From positions 5,146,001-5,210,000 of the forward strand of contig JANFAH010000001.1 of assembly GCA_024663395.1 (NCBI GenBank): a stretch of DNA of 64,000 bases. The letters are read 5' to 3'. Below the pieces are notes generated by a model. It ran no database searches. It worked only from the letters and a program-made list of their open reading frames with translations, and had not been told where the DNA came from. Each line of letters begins with the position of its first letter. The first letter of the stretch is position 1. A program made the position numbers and the translations under genes. Shown one piece after another: positions 26,365 to 38,112 of the stretch. The stretch comes from Pisolithus tinctorius. Lineage: Eukaryota > Basidiomycota > Agaricomycetes > Boletales > Pisolithaceae.

Positions 26365-28088
26365 ATGAACATCTATCTGTATCACCTGCCCACCACCGGG
26401 ACCATATCCTTCGGCGACTTCTGCATCGATACCTCCCCAGAAAAGACCTATGCACAGCACATCGCAGAGGTTACTCAGGCCAGGGCCAACCTCCGAGCAG
26501 TTCTCAAGGAGAACAAACGAACCCACGACTCGGAAAAAGATTACCTTAGGCTCGTCAAGGTCTGCCCTGCGTCCCCGTCTTTCCCCACCTTTTAATCCGC
26601 GCCTTCCAGGTCCTCGACGACTACCTCCCCCAGTTGTATGGGATGATGACATCCGTCGCTTCAGGTACCGTCTCTCTCCGTTTCGAACCAGGTACGCCCC
26701 CACTGCCATATGCTACTCCCGAACAGAAACCCAAAATCGCAGTCTTCAGATGGCGTACAATGCTCTCCTCACAGCTCCTCAACACTTGCCCCCGCGTCCC
26801 CCTCCCATCTCTTCATGCAGATCTTGCATTCTCTCTCCTCACTTACGGCATGGCTCTCTCCAACTTTGCACGTCTCATCGTAAACGCCCTAGGAAACTAC
26901 GAACACGAACCCGCCGTCTCGGGCATCGAACACGACGCAAAGGATGAGAAACTCAGTTTCGCCGTGTCGCTCTTTTGCCGTGCAAGCGGCGTCTTTGCGC
27001 ACCTCAGCAAATCCGTACTTACCGATTGGAACAATGCAGGTGTATCAGGACCTCGGCCCCCGGACTTGACCACCGAGGTGTGTGCTGCGCTGAGCAAGTA
27101 TGTCCGTTCTTCATCTTGCTACCCGCACATCCCCCTTCTTCAGTTTTGTTCTTGCCCTTCCTTTCTCTCAGATAGACTCTGACAATGTCACGGGAACAAC
27201 CCCGCCGAACAAAATAGGATGGCCCTAGCAGACGCCCAAGCACTCGCAGTCCGCAAGCTCCTTTCCCGCTCCGCATATGAGAGTGCACTCTCTCCTGGCC
27301 CCCCCCTTCCCAAATCCCACCCCTCCACCGCGCTACTCGCGAAACTCCACCTTGAATGCGCATCCTTGTACATATCCGCTCGCTCACTTGCCCTGACGCC
27401 AGGCAAGGTTCGTGCCACGCGGAATGCCGCAAGTGAAAGTGGGATGGGCGCCAGTGGGGAAATCATCGGTGAACTGACAAGACATCTCACGGACGAAGCA
27501 GCTTTTCACTCGGCACTTGCACACAAGTGGCTTGGCGTCGACGCCGGTGAGAGTGGTGTTGCCACAAAAGGCGGGGAGGCGGTTGGGTTCCTGGCATGGG
27601 CGAAGCGCGAGTTGGAGGATCTGTGTGGAAGTATTAAAGGGCACCTTTTGCGTAGAGACAGAACGCCTGGAGAAGGGAGAAGAGGGAAAAAAGAAAGGAC
27701 CACTCACGAGCTGGAGAGTGTGGAGGTGTTTTTGTCGCATTACAAGAAAATGAATGATACGGTGAGTGCCGTGGTGTTATGTGCAGGCATACTGACGCAG
27801 TCTTGCTTGCAGATAACATTTCAACCTGTTCCTAAACAATCGGACCTTCAGACAAAGATTCCCGCAGGGCGGCTAGCTGTCTCGCCCAAACCTTACCAGG
27901 CCCCCGTTCCCGCGTTTGGATCCACAGCTTCAGATAAAGCGCGGTCCCTGGCTGACGCGATGAAGAATTCACTGAATCTGGACGTCCCGCGCCAGACTGC
28001 TAGCGATACCGACAGTGACAGTGACGACGAACCAGTCAAGGAGCTGCCTAGTAGGAAGACGTATGCAGGTGCTGGTTCATACTTTTAG
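26365..28088 (+). CDS. BRO1-domain protein (Brox-like)
   Basis: A helical BRO1-domain protein, a family that binds ESCRT-III subunits in membrane sorting. Exon 1 (26365-26559) codes MNIYLYHLPTTGTISFGDF. It joins VLDDYLPQLYGMMTSVAS (from 26610), then FRWRTMLSSQLLNTCPRV, LAFSLLTYGMALSNFAR, FAVSLFCRASGVFAHLS, a splice at 27097/27218, MALADAQALAVRK, and AAFHSALAHKWLGVD. The C-terminus is Asp/Ser-rich and ends KTYAGAGSYF. There is no C-terminal proline-rich Alix tail, so the protein is a short Brox-type member. The exon border near 26665-26755 is ambiguous because the genomic frame stays open. The intron 27762-27812 is 51 nt with no in-frame stop. The start lies 21 nt after tRNA-Val. Confidence 0.85.
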
Positions 28089-28192
28089 ACTTCAAGGTGT
28101 AATTACGCGGTCTGATTGCAAGTACTCGCTGACCAGGCTTGTGGACCGTAACTTCAGTTGTAATTTTAGAAGCACGCAGATACTCCGAAATT

Positions 28193-29232
28193 CTACTTTG
28201 CGGATGCAGGTGCATAAAGCTGTCCATTCTCTGGGTACGGAGGGAGGCCCCACTCTTCTGGTTTGAATTCCTCTATGGACTTGAGTGTTTGGTCGGGTGT
28301 GTGTGTGCCCGAATATTCGACATTAAGCAGGTTCACATCAGGGACCCAGATGGCTTTGACGATTCATTTCAGATCATCCACTTCATGAGAACGCAAGATC
28401 AGGACACTCACTAGACATACCCGCCCTCTTGCCAGCCTGGACACCAGGTATTGCATCCTCGAATACCAATCCTTTCTCTCTCTCTCTCCTTTCCTCTTCT
28501 GTTACGCTGTCACCCTCACCTTCACCGACTCCTCTCCCAAGTTTTTGACTCGCTGCATATGAGAAAATATATGGGTCTGGCTTGCCTATCGTCTTCCCCC
28601 GTACATCATCCGCACACGCTATTCTGCCATCAAACAAGCCAAATATATCCTGGAGATGAGCCGTTTTCAACAAAACATTGCGCCGTTGTGAAGATGTCGC
28701 CACTGCAATGGGAATATTGTGTGCGTGGAGGTGGGATATGAGTTTGCGCACGCCTGGGAGGGGTTGAACTGTTGGCCAATGAGTATCTTGGAGAACGGTA
28801 CGTTGGGAGAGGTAAGTGTCAATCGTGAGTGGGATGTCAGGAAAGAATGAAAGAAGGTAGGCGGCTGCGTCGCGTTCGACTGTGCAAGGCGTGTCAATTG
28901 TTGGGTAGTTTAATGGGAAAAGGATGGGATACACACGCCTGCCCATAAGTCCAGCCTTGATATCCCATGTCATCTTGGCGCCGTACGGCGCAAGGATCTC
29001 ATCTGACAATTAAAATCGAACAATTAGATGCCAACCGCACAGGAAGCGCCAAAGATATGTATGATCAGGTAGTCAGGACGCTTACTCGTAACTTTGGTAT
29101 ACACAGACTCGGTATCGATCAGGAGTCCTGCCGATTGAAGTTCAACTTGTCAGGGGACAAAAGTTTAGATCGCCGGACCAGCGTACCGTCCATATCGAAT
29201 ATGACATATTCTACTCTCGCCGGGCGTGCCAT
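28193..29232 (-). CDS. HAD-superfamily phosphatase, GS1/HDHD1 type
   Basis: A haloacid-dehalogenase-like hydrolase. The first exon (29232-29187) ends inside motif I, and splicing gives VEYVIFDMDGLLIDTESVY with both catalytic Asp residues (DMD). Next come NEILAPYGAKMTWDIKAGLM-like sequence, LPGVRKLISHLHAHNIPIAV, motif II in ATSSQRRN, motif III Lys in GKPDPYIF, and motif IV in VFEDAIPGVQAGKRAGM. A final exon adds WVPDVNLL and ends near EWGLPPYP. DGLLxDTE and the GxPDPxxF region match the GS1 branch, whose members include pseudouridine-5'-phosphatase; the substrate here is unproven. It is tail to tail with the BRO1 gene. Confidence 0.88.
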
Positions 29233-30183
29233 CGTCTCTGTGCTGGAGGTAGAGAACCCGAGGAATGAACCGATCAGAGATTACAATTACATCGCTGGTC
29301 GATTAAGAATAACCGACTAAGTAGCCTAATTTGAAAGACTTCCGACCATGAGAGATCTTGGTAGAAACCTTCGAACAGCTTTACAGTCGGGATAAAACGT
29401 AGCGCTACAATGCATTCATGCATCACTGGCACCTAGCAAGTCCAATCTCAGTTCAGTGTATTGTGCGTACATCCTAGCAGACTGACGAGGATTGCAACAT
29501 ATGATGATCCGGTGATCGGTGACGAGCCCCGGAGCGCACGCCCTTACTCTTGAAGTACAAATGAGGTCAGACTCCATCGGAGGAAAAAATCATCTTGACT
29601 CGAGGGTAGAGAGCTAATCACAGCAGCAAATTCTTTGTTTTCCCTCACCTGCGGACCAACAGCCTCCGATTCGACTTCAGTCAGGGAAGTCCGGTACATA
29701 GGAGAGCTCACTATGGTGGCAGTATCAACTTGTCTGCATGAGTACTGATGAAAAAAAAGGAATTCTGCGCGTGGTCCTTATGTCCGTGCGTGCGGTCGTG
29801 TATAACCGTAAACAAGGTGACTATCGTCGGAGACGGCAAGTACTGATGTCTTCCACTTCTTTATGCTTCAATTCTGGCCATTTCGTTGGATAGTAATCGC
29901 GTTGACAGACAGGATGCAGGCTGTTGCAGGCAACGTATTTGGTTATCTGGCCACCAAGCCGAGGATACACGTATGCGTTTGCATAGCAAACTCGGAATTA
30001 GGGGCTATCTTGACAATTTCTGGTTTCCGGCAGGACTAGAGAGACTACCCATCGAATTCGATCTGTGGTTGACAAAAATTGCGAGTCAAAATAACATGTA
30101 ATCCAGCCTGCATCATCCGACCCGCAGTTCCAGCGCATAGTGCAGTGGCATTTAACCTCCCCTTTTATTTGTTGTCCACAAGA
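29233..30183. other. Intergenic region
   Basis: I see no gene. Short frames on both strands have no recognisable motif. It separates the phosphatase promoter from the P450 remnant. Confidence 0.45.
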
Positions 30184-32290
30184 CCATGGATCCAGCTGCC
30201 TTACGCAACCGTACGTGAAAGCTCGATATCGCGGCAGTCATCGCTGCCATATGGACACTTCGTGGTGCCCCGACAGATGTACGGATGTCCTTCCAAGAAT
30301 ACCAAGCTTCGCGAACCACCCAGAACCGACCTGATTTATGGCGCATCCGGCCAGATCTTCGAATCACCAGATACTGGTGCCATATATGGGGCATGGGCCA
30401 AGGAGTACGGCGTAGTTTTCGAGGCCCCAGCTTCCCTAGGCGGAATGAAGATCATGTTAACCGACCCAAGAGTGCTTGCACACTACTATGCCAGGGAAAC
30501 GCGGACATACGTACAAACTGAATTGACTAGAATTTTCCTTCAGCGAGACGTATGTACGAAATTTGGTTTCTAACGGCCCCTTTTCACAGAGTACTGTGCA
30601 ATTCAGACGAGGGATACCGTGGTCGCAAGGCGAACACAAAAGGTAGGAATCATTTACTGATATTTTTCATCTTCAGGCAACCCAAGTCGTTGACGCTTGC
30701 ATTCGGCCAAGGTGCAATAACGCACCTCACCCCTATCTTTTACAATTTCGCTCTCAAAGTACGTTTATTCGCCTTTACAATATCCGAGACCAAGACAGAA
30801 ATTTCAGGCGAAATCTGCGTGGGATTCCATGATTGACGCCAGCGGTGGCGACAGCGCTGTCATCGAGGATGCTGAATTTGTCCACATTACGGTTACACAA
30901 AGCTGAGGAATTTTTGATCCGAGGATAAACCATATTTCGTGAGCCAACTTTGTTTATAGTCACCCAATCCAATCCAACCATTCTAGACTTGATACCATCG
31001 GGTTTGCAGGGTTCTCTGATGATTTCAGCTCTCTTGACGGCAAACCTGTCTCAATAATTAAGATTTTCGATACGCTCGGATCGTCCCCCAAACGATCAGT
31101 TGTAAATGTTGGCCTCGTCCTTCTCTCACAAGTGATCCCTTTGTTGGCTTTCATACCGACATCGAGGACTAAACTGCTTCTCGAGATGCAAAGGACTATG
31201 AAAGATATCTCGAAGGAATTACTGGCAAGGACAATGAAGGAGAAGGAGGAAGGTGCACTTAACGGGGGAGAGGACGAGTCAACCATTGATGTTGGGTACC
31301 TTTCGTGATTGCTACGTGAGATTGCTCTCACAAGTGGTGTACGCAGAGTAAAAGCCAACGAATCGGACTCTTCCATTCGTTTGACTCTTGAAGAGGTGCT
31401 GGCGCAAGTGAATAAACAAAACTCTTGCTACTGGGCATGCAACCTAATTTCTTTACTTGCAGATGAAGGTCCTCCTTGTCGCTGGGTATGAAACGACGTC
31501 TAGTAAGCAATTGTTCAGCCTGTTGTGCCTCATTCTGGACTAATCGATTTTTGCAGTCTCAGTGACGTGAGCGTTGCTTGAACTGGTGGGGAACCCCGAC
31601 ATACAACTACGCCAGGAACTCTTGGCATTTGGTGAGGAGCCGCTATATGACTAGCAACAAAATGGGTCACCCTACCTTTGATGCTGTGGCGTACGAAACC
31701 TTGAGAGCGCATCCACCCGTGATAGATTTTGTTCGTGTGGTGCGTCATCAACTAACAAGTGAATTCGTATTCCTCCCTCAATCTGGGATCACCTTCCCAG
31801 GTGGCGGAGGACGACGTTATCACGCTCTCGGAACCGGTCGTTACCCAGTCTGGCGAAGTCGTCAAAAGCATCACCATAGCACGTGGCACGCAAATCAGTA
31901 TACCTATTTCCTGTATCAACAGATCTACCAAAATATGGGCGGTGCAGATGCGAAGGTTTTGCGTCCAGACCATTGGATGGAGGAAGATGGGATTCCAAGG
32001 AAGGCACAGGATGGTCAAGCGTAACGACATTTGTTGACGACCCGCGGACTTGCATTGGCTGAGTTCAAGGTGTACTTTCTTCGCTGCTCTGAGACTATCA
32101 ACGATCATCGATTAGTCTCACTCGAGGCGGTTATGTCAGTGCTGGTGAAGAACTTCGTGTTTGAGATGAGAGACAGGCCTGATACGCAAGTGGAGCTTGG
32201 CAGGGAATGGTTGCCTATGCCCAGGATAGTAGCTATCCGCTTCCTTTCTGAAATCTCAACCGTGCACACGATTTTGTTTGGCCCGGCCTC
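30184..32290 (+). pseudogene. Cytochrome P450 pseudogene
   Basis: A broken microsomal P450, a haem monooxygenase family. Recognisable pieces in order: an N-terminal MDPAALRN followed by a stop and a hydrophobic stretch (AAVIAAIWTL); REPPRTDLIYGASGQIFESP with KEYGVVFEAPASLGGMKIML; LTPIFYNFALK; FSSLDGKPVSIIKIFDTLGS; the oxygen-binding I-helix motif in LLVAGYETTS; the K-helix ExxR in YETLRAHPPVIDFVR; and KVLRPDHWMEEDGIPRKAQD. Just before the haem-binding loop there is a stop (GCG TAA), and the Cys (RTCIG) then lies in a different frame from the following AEFK. Several stops and frame changes make a working protein very unlikely. The P450 clan cannot be named from this. Confidence 0.85.
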
Positions 32291-32545
32291 ACCGATAGTG
32301 ACTGATCATGGATTGAGCTGTACACACTGCTATTCGGTGGCTGCTTACGAGAAATCAATTATTAGCTTAGATACATACAGCTGCGAGTGGACATTTCACG
32401 TCTTCAGTTTGAGCTTCAATAGAGGTACGCACTAGCCATGACTATCAGATTTTTCTCGCATTCTCACCCTTGAAAGATTGGTGTATAGTTGCCTATCAGC
32501 ATTTGATTAACTTAAGCTTAAGATGAGATTCAATACTTCTAATGA

Positions 32546-33524
32546 TCACACTATAACGTCCTCTTTCCCCTCGTCCTCACCATTCCATCCAACCTTCAAC
32601 CCCTCAGCCTCCAGTTCACTGCGTAGGACCCCTTCTTCATGCATGCGTAGGAGGTCGTCCGACCCTCCAAGCGAGTGGCCATGTAAGATAATATTAGGGA
32701 AGGTAGCGTGACGGGTAAGGCGCGTGAGGATTCCTTTGATGTGAGGAGCATCGGCTATGGGGAAAACATCAGTGATTTGCGCGAACAGCGATGTAGGGAG
32801 CGACACGTACATCGCAGATCGACTTCTATGATTTTAGGTCGTGGAGTGATATCATAGCGCTCTAATAACTTCTTTGCCCGGGCCGAATACCTGTGCGCGT
32901 CAGTCGAACGCGTATCGACGCAGGCAGTGTTCCACGACCAGCAAAGAAGGAAAGGGGAAAGAACTCACGGGCAGTAGGTCTGCGTTGACTTCAGTTAGTA
33001 CACCGTCGTGACAACGACCCCTCTTGAATACAAACAAAAAGTACCTTCGAGAATACAATTAGCGGGTACTCCTCCTGCAACACCCGCATCCTCTCTGCCC
33101 ACCCGGCTCTATTCCGTTTCGATCCCTTACTCCAGGAGTTCACGAACCCCCTCCCGTTATTACCACGACTACGACCCTTGTCCTGTCTCTGCGACATGAT
33201 GGACCCCAGCGCATACCATGTCATGTCAATTGGTTTCTTGGGGTTCACTGGACCATTCAGAGCGTGTCCCATTTCCGTGCCTACGTTTGCAAACGCTTCT
33301 CTGCCCTCGTCACCCTGCACAACAATAGTTCGTCCCTGTTCCGTAGGCGCGGTGACGAACCATAACAACCCGAACACCTCGTCTGGGATGGTGACATCGT
33401 CAGGTACGCTTGTAGAGGGGTAAATGGAGCTGGATGAGAAGATACGAGCAAGAGTGTAGAAACCAACGAGTGCGCTAGTCAAGAGACCGAGCAACAGAGT
33501 GCATCGGCCACGACGGAGTCCCAT
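32546..33524 (-). CDS. Membrane-anchored monothiol glutaredoxin (Grx6/7-like), CPYS
   Basis: A glutaredoxin with an N-terminal membrane anchor. MGLRRGRCTLLLGLLTSALV is a basic start followed by a hydrophobic segment, so the protein probably sits in the secretory pathway with its domain in the lumen. A linker of about 120 residues follows. The thioredoxin-fold domain is spread over short exons: EEYPLIVFSK joins TYCP, which joins YSARAKKLLERYDI, then KIIEVDLR, SDAPHIKGILTRLTRHATFP, and GHSLGGSDDLLRMHEEG. The active site CPYS has a single Cys, as in dithiol-fold monothiol forms such as Grx6/7. TFPN and the GGSDD glutathione-binding motif are present. The active-site codons span an intron. Confidence 0.9.
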
Positions 33525-33818
33525 TGCAATCGGTCTGCCGCTGTCGTGTGACCTTGGGAGTTGCTGTTGACGCGAGGAAGTGGAATAGCCGACAAATATA
33601 GTCGAATCCGATCCCGAGTAAGCTTGAGTGTTCTATTCGGGGGATTGAATAGGAGATTGAGAACTGTCTGGTTCAGACCTCCCACACACGTGTGCCAGAA
33701 TATACAATCAAGGAACATATACACTAATGGCTACAATACAGGGAATCGAAAGTCCATGATCATGTAGAAGGTATCGGAGCGAAGAAAATGGACACAGTAA
33801 TGCCGTCGTAGATCATGA

Positions 33819-34357
33819 TTAATTGCAAACACCATCATCGATAAGTAAGCCGCAACGCCTGCATACCACTCTACGATCTAGAAGGCAGAGGCCGACACCA
33901 AGTGGAAACCATAGCACCGCCGCCAAGAGACCGAGGATGCCAAACCTAGTCTGCGTGTCGTGGCTACCCTGCTGTAGACAGACCATTTCAGGATGGTCGG
34001 GAGGAAGTAGAGATGCCAAATGATCGCCAGTGTCCGGGTTGTGGTAGTGATAGACTGTGGCTGGTTGCATCGTAGGCGCCGGCCGACCGTGAACACTCAT
34101 GACAGGAGGTGCTGTCAGTGGAGACTGGTGGGTCTGCTGGGCCACAGGTTTAGCCTCAGCCTTGTCAGGCAGCGGTGCGTCTTAACCAGAGTCAGCGGAA
34201 ACCAAGGAAATACAGACCAGATGAGCACGAACCAGAACCACTGTTTGTCTGGGCTGCGACAAATTCGTAGGCTGGAGGATTATCTGAATAGGTGATCTTT
34301 TATAAAATACAAGTAAGCTTGAGAAATGCAAGGTCATGCAAAGGCGACACGTACCAT
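33819..34357 (-). CDS. Brain protein I3 (BRI3)-like small membrane protein
   Basis: A predicted protein of about 130 residues. A start ATG (34357-34355) stands alone in its exon and is followed by GTACGT; splicing to ITYSDNPPAYEFVAAQ and then DAPLPDKAEAKPVAQQ gives one open frame to the stop at 33819. It contains a PPxY motif (PPAY), a Pro/His-rich middle, and a C-terminal domain TRFGILGLLAAVLWFPLGVG followed by LCLLDRRVVCRRCG. The hydrophobic stretch with a trailing Cys pair resembles the BRI3 family of lysosomal/vesicular membrane proteins. The function in fungi is unknown. The transposase gene of the next element starts only 167 bp upstream. Confidence 0.65.
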
Positions 34358-34524
34358 GTTTGCGTTAGAATAAACCAGGACGAGCAGTCTGAAGCCTTAG
34401 AGCTTGTACGGAAAGCGCAGTTCACTTGCAGTTCAGAAACTTGTCGGATTGTTCTTGTTTGATGGGTGGCGCACAGATTCGGCATAAGGTCCGGCAGTAT
34501 GTCGGAGATTGAACTCCTCCAAAG

Positions 34525-35920
34525 ATGCCACCTGATCATCCCGATGTGCGCCGAGCACTACTGCAGCATATTTTGACTGCCCTCCAGATGCTCCTAGTCT
34601 TGTTGGCTGAACTGGTTGGCTCCAGTGTTCGCAAAGAGCCAATACCATACCACACCTCCAAACTCTCTGGAGACATGTGGGTTCAAGAACTCCTAACTGG
34701 TCACCCTGATCATATTCGCTGTGAACTTGGTATGTGCAAGGAGATTTTCGTTCAGCTCATAGAGGAGCTGCGGGAGATTGGTCACAGCAACTCAAAATTT
34801 GTTACTCTGGAAGAACAGCTTGTGATTTTCCTCTACACATGTGTGACTGGCCTGACAGTCAGGCATGTTGGTGAGCGTTTTCAGTGGTCAAATGACACAA
34901 TATCTCAGTGAGTTCAATACAAAATACGTGTGACAAATCAGATATTCATATTTTTTTACAGGTACTTCAAGAAATTGCTCTTCGTATTTTCAGAACCCCC
35001 CTTTTATATTACCTATGTCCAGTTTCCGACTGGTGAAGCCATCCATCTGAAGATCCGACGCAACCCCAAATTTTGGCCATACTTTCAGAATGCGATTGGT
35101 GCGATAGATGGCTGCCACATTCCTGTATCCCCCCCTTCAATTATACGTTCCAACTATCGCAACCACAAGGGATTCCTCTTGCAAAATGGCCTGTTCATCT
35201 GTGATTTTGGTCTGAAGTTTGTTTATACGCTGACAGGGTGGGAAGGATCTGCGACGGACGCCTGTGTCTATGGTGACGCAACATCCACCAACCTCCACAT
35301 CCCCAATGGAAAATATCTCCTCGCTGATGCCGGCTACCCCTCACATCAAGAGTTGCTAGTCCCCTACTGGGGCATCTGGTATCATCTTGCAGAATGGGGC
35401 CATGCTAACATGCGGTATGTTTTTTGTCTTGCTCACTGTTTTATTTATTTATTCATTTCCTCTCAGACCAGCAAATAAGGAGGAGCTTTTCAACTTGTGG
35501 CACGTGTTGGCACGAAATGTCATAGAATGAATCTTCGGCATCCTAAAGTGTTGCTTTCGAATACTCCTTCTGGTGCCAGAATATGACATCGATATACAAG
35601 CATGGATCCCTGCTGCACTTTGTGCCATTCACAATTTTATTCGTATGCATGGTGAGAGTGAGGAGGGCACAGACAATATTTCTCTCGATGAAGATGATGA
35701 GGGCGAGCAGCAGCCAGGCCCACGTACTAATCCCCAAGCCACAGAAGGAACGAGGAGCTTAGAAGAAGACATACTCGTGCGCAGGATGTGGGATGATATT
35801 GTGATGGCCATGTGGGCCGATTATCAACGTATTTTGGTGGAGCGAGCACAGAGTACCGTGGACAGTGAATCAGATGCGGAATCTGACTTCTTCGAGGAAG
35901 AAGTCGCTAGTTTGTTTTAG
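34525..35920 (+). pseudogene. Harbinger (PIF/HARBI1) DDE transposase, one nonsense codon
   Basis: A transposase of the Harbinger superfamily (DDE_Tnp_4 type), which cuts and pastes DNA transposons. Exons 34525-34907, 34962-35414 and 35467-35920 give 429 codons in one frame. An N-terminal helix-turn-helix-like region (LTVRHVGERFQWSNDTISQY) precedes the catalytic core. The first Asp is in AIGAIDGCHI, the second in YLLADAGYPSH, and the Glu just before IFGILK. A single TGA at 35528-35530 follows AfterGlu position NVIE; kin proteins usually have Arg there, so this is probably CGA changed to TGA. The tail is acidic. Apart from the stop the gene looks fresh. It faces the Myb/SANT gene at 36044-36925, as in autonomous Harbinger elements. 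Confidence 0.88.
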
Positions 35921-36043
35921 CTACATCCATCATGTACTAGTAAAATCTAATCCGACTTTTGTTCAATGCACATGCTGGAGGGATGCCAACACATTTGATA
36001 GTTCATTTCTGTAGCTACGATACACTGACTCGTGCTACACATA

Positions 36044-36925
36044 CTACACGGTAGGGGGGGCATTGCTAGCGCCTTGGAAAAAGCTATCGTACATATCTGC
36101 TACATAGGCGCGACAGGATTGTTCATCAGGTAAAGCTATAAAAATGGTGGCAGGGTTAGATATGCCAGAAAACTGACGCATCATAAATGCACGATGGTGG
36201 GGAGGGATCTTGGAATCTTTGTATAGCATTTGTGTAGCTGTCTGGACCGCGATCAACGGATCCATGAAAGTCGTTGCCAGCTGGTCCCCCAAGCGCTGGA
36301 TCGTGTTACCAATCAATATGACTGCAACAGTGTGAGAGCCGGAAGGTTGAGGCTGCATCTTGCTGGAAGATTGAGTGGACATTTGGCTGCACTTACTACT
36401 ATGAATGGACGAGATGGGAGTCGTTGGGGGATGCTGATTTCTTGAGAATAGGAGGGAAGGGGATGCCGTTTCTGTGATATCAGTAGACATCACAGTGAAT
36501 GAGCGCTTTCTGCCGAACGTGGCAGTGGAGGGGGGGACGGATGGGACAGAGGTGGTACTGTCAGTAGTTGTCATAGGGTTGGGGGGGACAGAGACCATAA
36601 AGTTACTATCAGTGGTCGCGGTGAGCATGGGGTTTAACACCCCAGGACAGAAAGCATGGGAGCTGGTCGCGCCACCCTGTGGAAAAATATCCTCCATCAT
36701 TGGAAGATACTGCCAGCCCTTGTTGCAGAAGGGCTTCATGGCTGCATTTCGCTGCAATGTCTCAGCGAACCGATCATAGTTATCTGTAAGATCAAATACG
36801 TACCTTCACACTGACGAATTTTGCCCATTTCTCTGCATCAGCCACTCCACAGATATTCGCACCGTTCTCGTTGTCCCAATGTTTGCCTGATCCGCTGTGA
36901 TAAGTCATGATTGCATTGTACGTGA
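36044..36925 (-). CDS. Harbinger Myb/SANT-like DNA-binding protein, 5' truncated
   Basis: The second protein of Harbinger elements, which binds the element ends and helps bring the transposase into the nucleus. Two exons are visible: about 36925-36804 and 36752-36044, with a 51-nt intron. The upper exon codes YNAIMTYHSGSGKHWDNENG and GVADAEKWAKFVSVK. The lower one codes RNAAMKPFCNKGWQYL, matching the end of fungal Myb/SANT-like domains (HWDNExGANI, PFRNKGW). A Thr/Ser/Pro-rich part and a C-terminal helical region follow. The N-terminal half of the Myb domain and the start codon are missing; upstream sequence runs into the satellite array. So it is most likely truncated. Confidence 0.7.
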
Positions 36926-36984
36926 CCCCATGTAGTCAGCTTAGTCACAACATATGGGTAGCCTGCACGCCAAATTACCATTAC

Positions 36985-38112
36985 TCATGTAGAGCCTGAT
37001 GTGGGCCCGTCAAATTAATTAAGTCATAACATATGAAGAGGCCTGGAAGCCCAGAGTGACAGCAGGAAATGAGCAGGCCCGTGACAAGTATATTACAAGA
37101 GTCAATCCATTGCAACTTATTGTCAGGCCCATCATGCATACAGCGGGTGTGCCGCAACCCGTGGACAGGCCCGTCTGAAGCATGCTGCACCCATCGAAAC
37201 TGATAGTCGGGCCCATCGAAGGGATAAGGAACCGGTCGGAAAATATGGGCAGGCCCATCGCTAATATGGTGGATGATGTGACATCCGATTGATGGGCCTG
37301 TCCAAGGGGTGTTCTACCCATCTAATCTTATGGGCAGGCCTGTCGGGAAAATATCAGATGATGTTACACCCCAGGGCAGGTCAGTGGGAGGGGTGTGATA
37401 GCTATCAGAAGATATGGGTAGGGCCCAGATCTTATGCGCAGGCCTGCCATGTATATCACAGATGGGGTCGCAACCCATGGGGGGGCCCAGGGAATGGATG
37501 AAACATCCATGGGAACATATGGGCAGGCCCGTTGGGTATATAGCGGATGATGTGGTAACACGAGGACAGGCCCGTAAAAGGGGGGTGGCATGTACACCAA
37601 CAAATGTCAGGCCCGCCACATATATAACGGATGAGGTCTCATCCCATGGGGGGGCCCAGGGAATGGATGAAACATCCATGGGAACATATGGACAGGCCCG
37701 TTGGGTATATTGTGGATGATGTTGTAACACGCGGATGGGCCCGTAAAAGGGGTGCAGCATGTACACTAACATATGGCAGGCCTGCAATGTATATAACTGA
37801 TGAGGTCTCAACCCATGGATGGGCCTGGCAATGAGATGATCCATGTGACGAATGATATGGGCAGGCCCGTTGTGTATATAGTGGATGATGTGGTAAAACA
37901 TGGACGGGCCCGTAAACGGGGTGCGGCATGTACACTAACATATGGCAGGCCTGCCATGTATATAATGGATGAGGTCTCAACCAATGGACGGGCCCGGCAA
38001 TGAGATGATCCATGCGACGAATGATATGGGCAGGCCTGTTGGGTATATAGCGGATGATGTGGTAACACACAGACGGGCCCATAAAAGGGGTGCGGCATGT
38101 ACACTAACATAT
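36985..38112. repeat. Satellite array, left part (period 169 bp, 84/85-bp halves)
   Basis: Direct tandem repeats. The marker CAGGCC recurs at 37524, 37693, 37862 and 38031, exactly 169 bp apart, with a second half-unit marker between them (for example 37777). Each half carries a GTATATA-GGATGA core and a GGGCCC palindrome (GACGGGCCCGT). The units become more diverged towards 37,000. Long minus-strand open frames here are by-products of the repeat. The array is cut at 38112 by the outer retrotransposon and resumes in phase at 55,039. Confidence 0.92.

Noticed and set aside
36985..38112. Possible CRISPR-like array
   Set aside because: Units are contiguous 84/85-bp tandem repeats without unique spacers, and this is a fungal genome.
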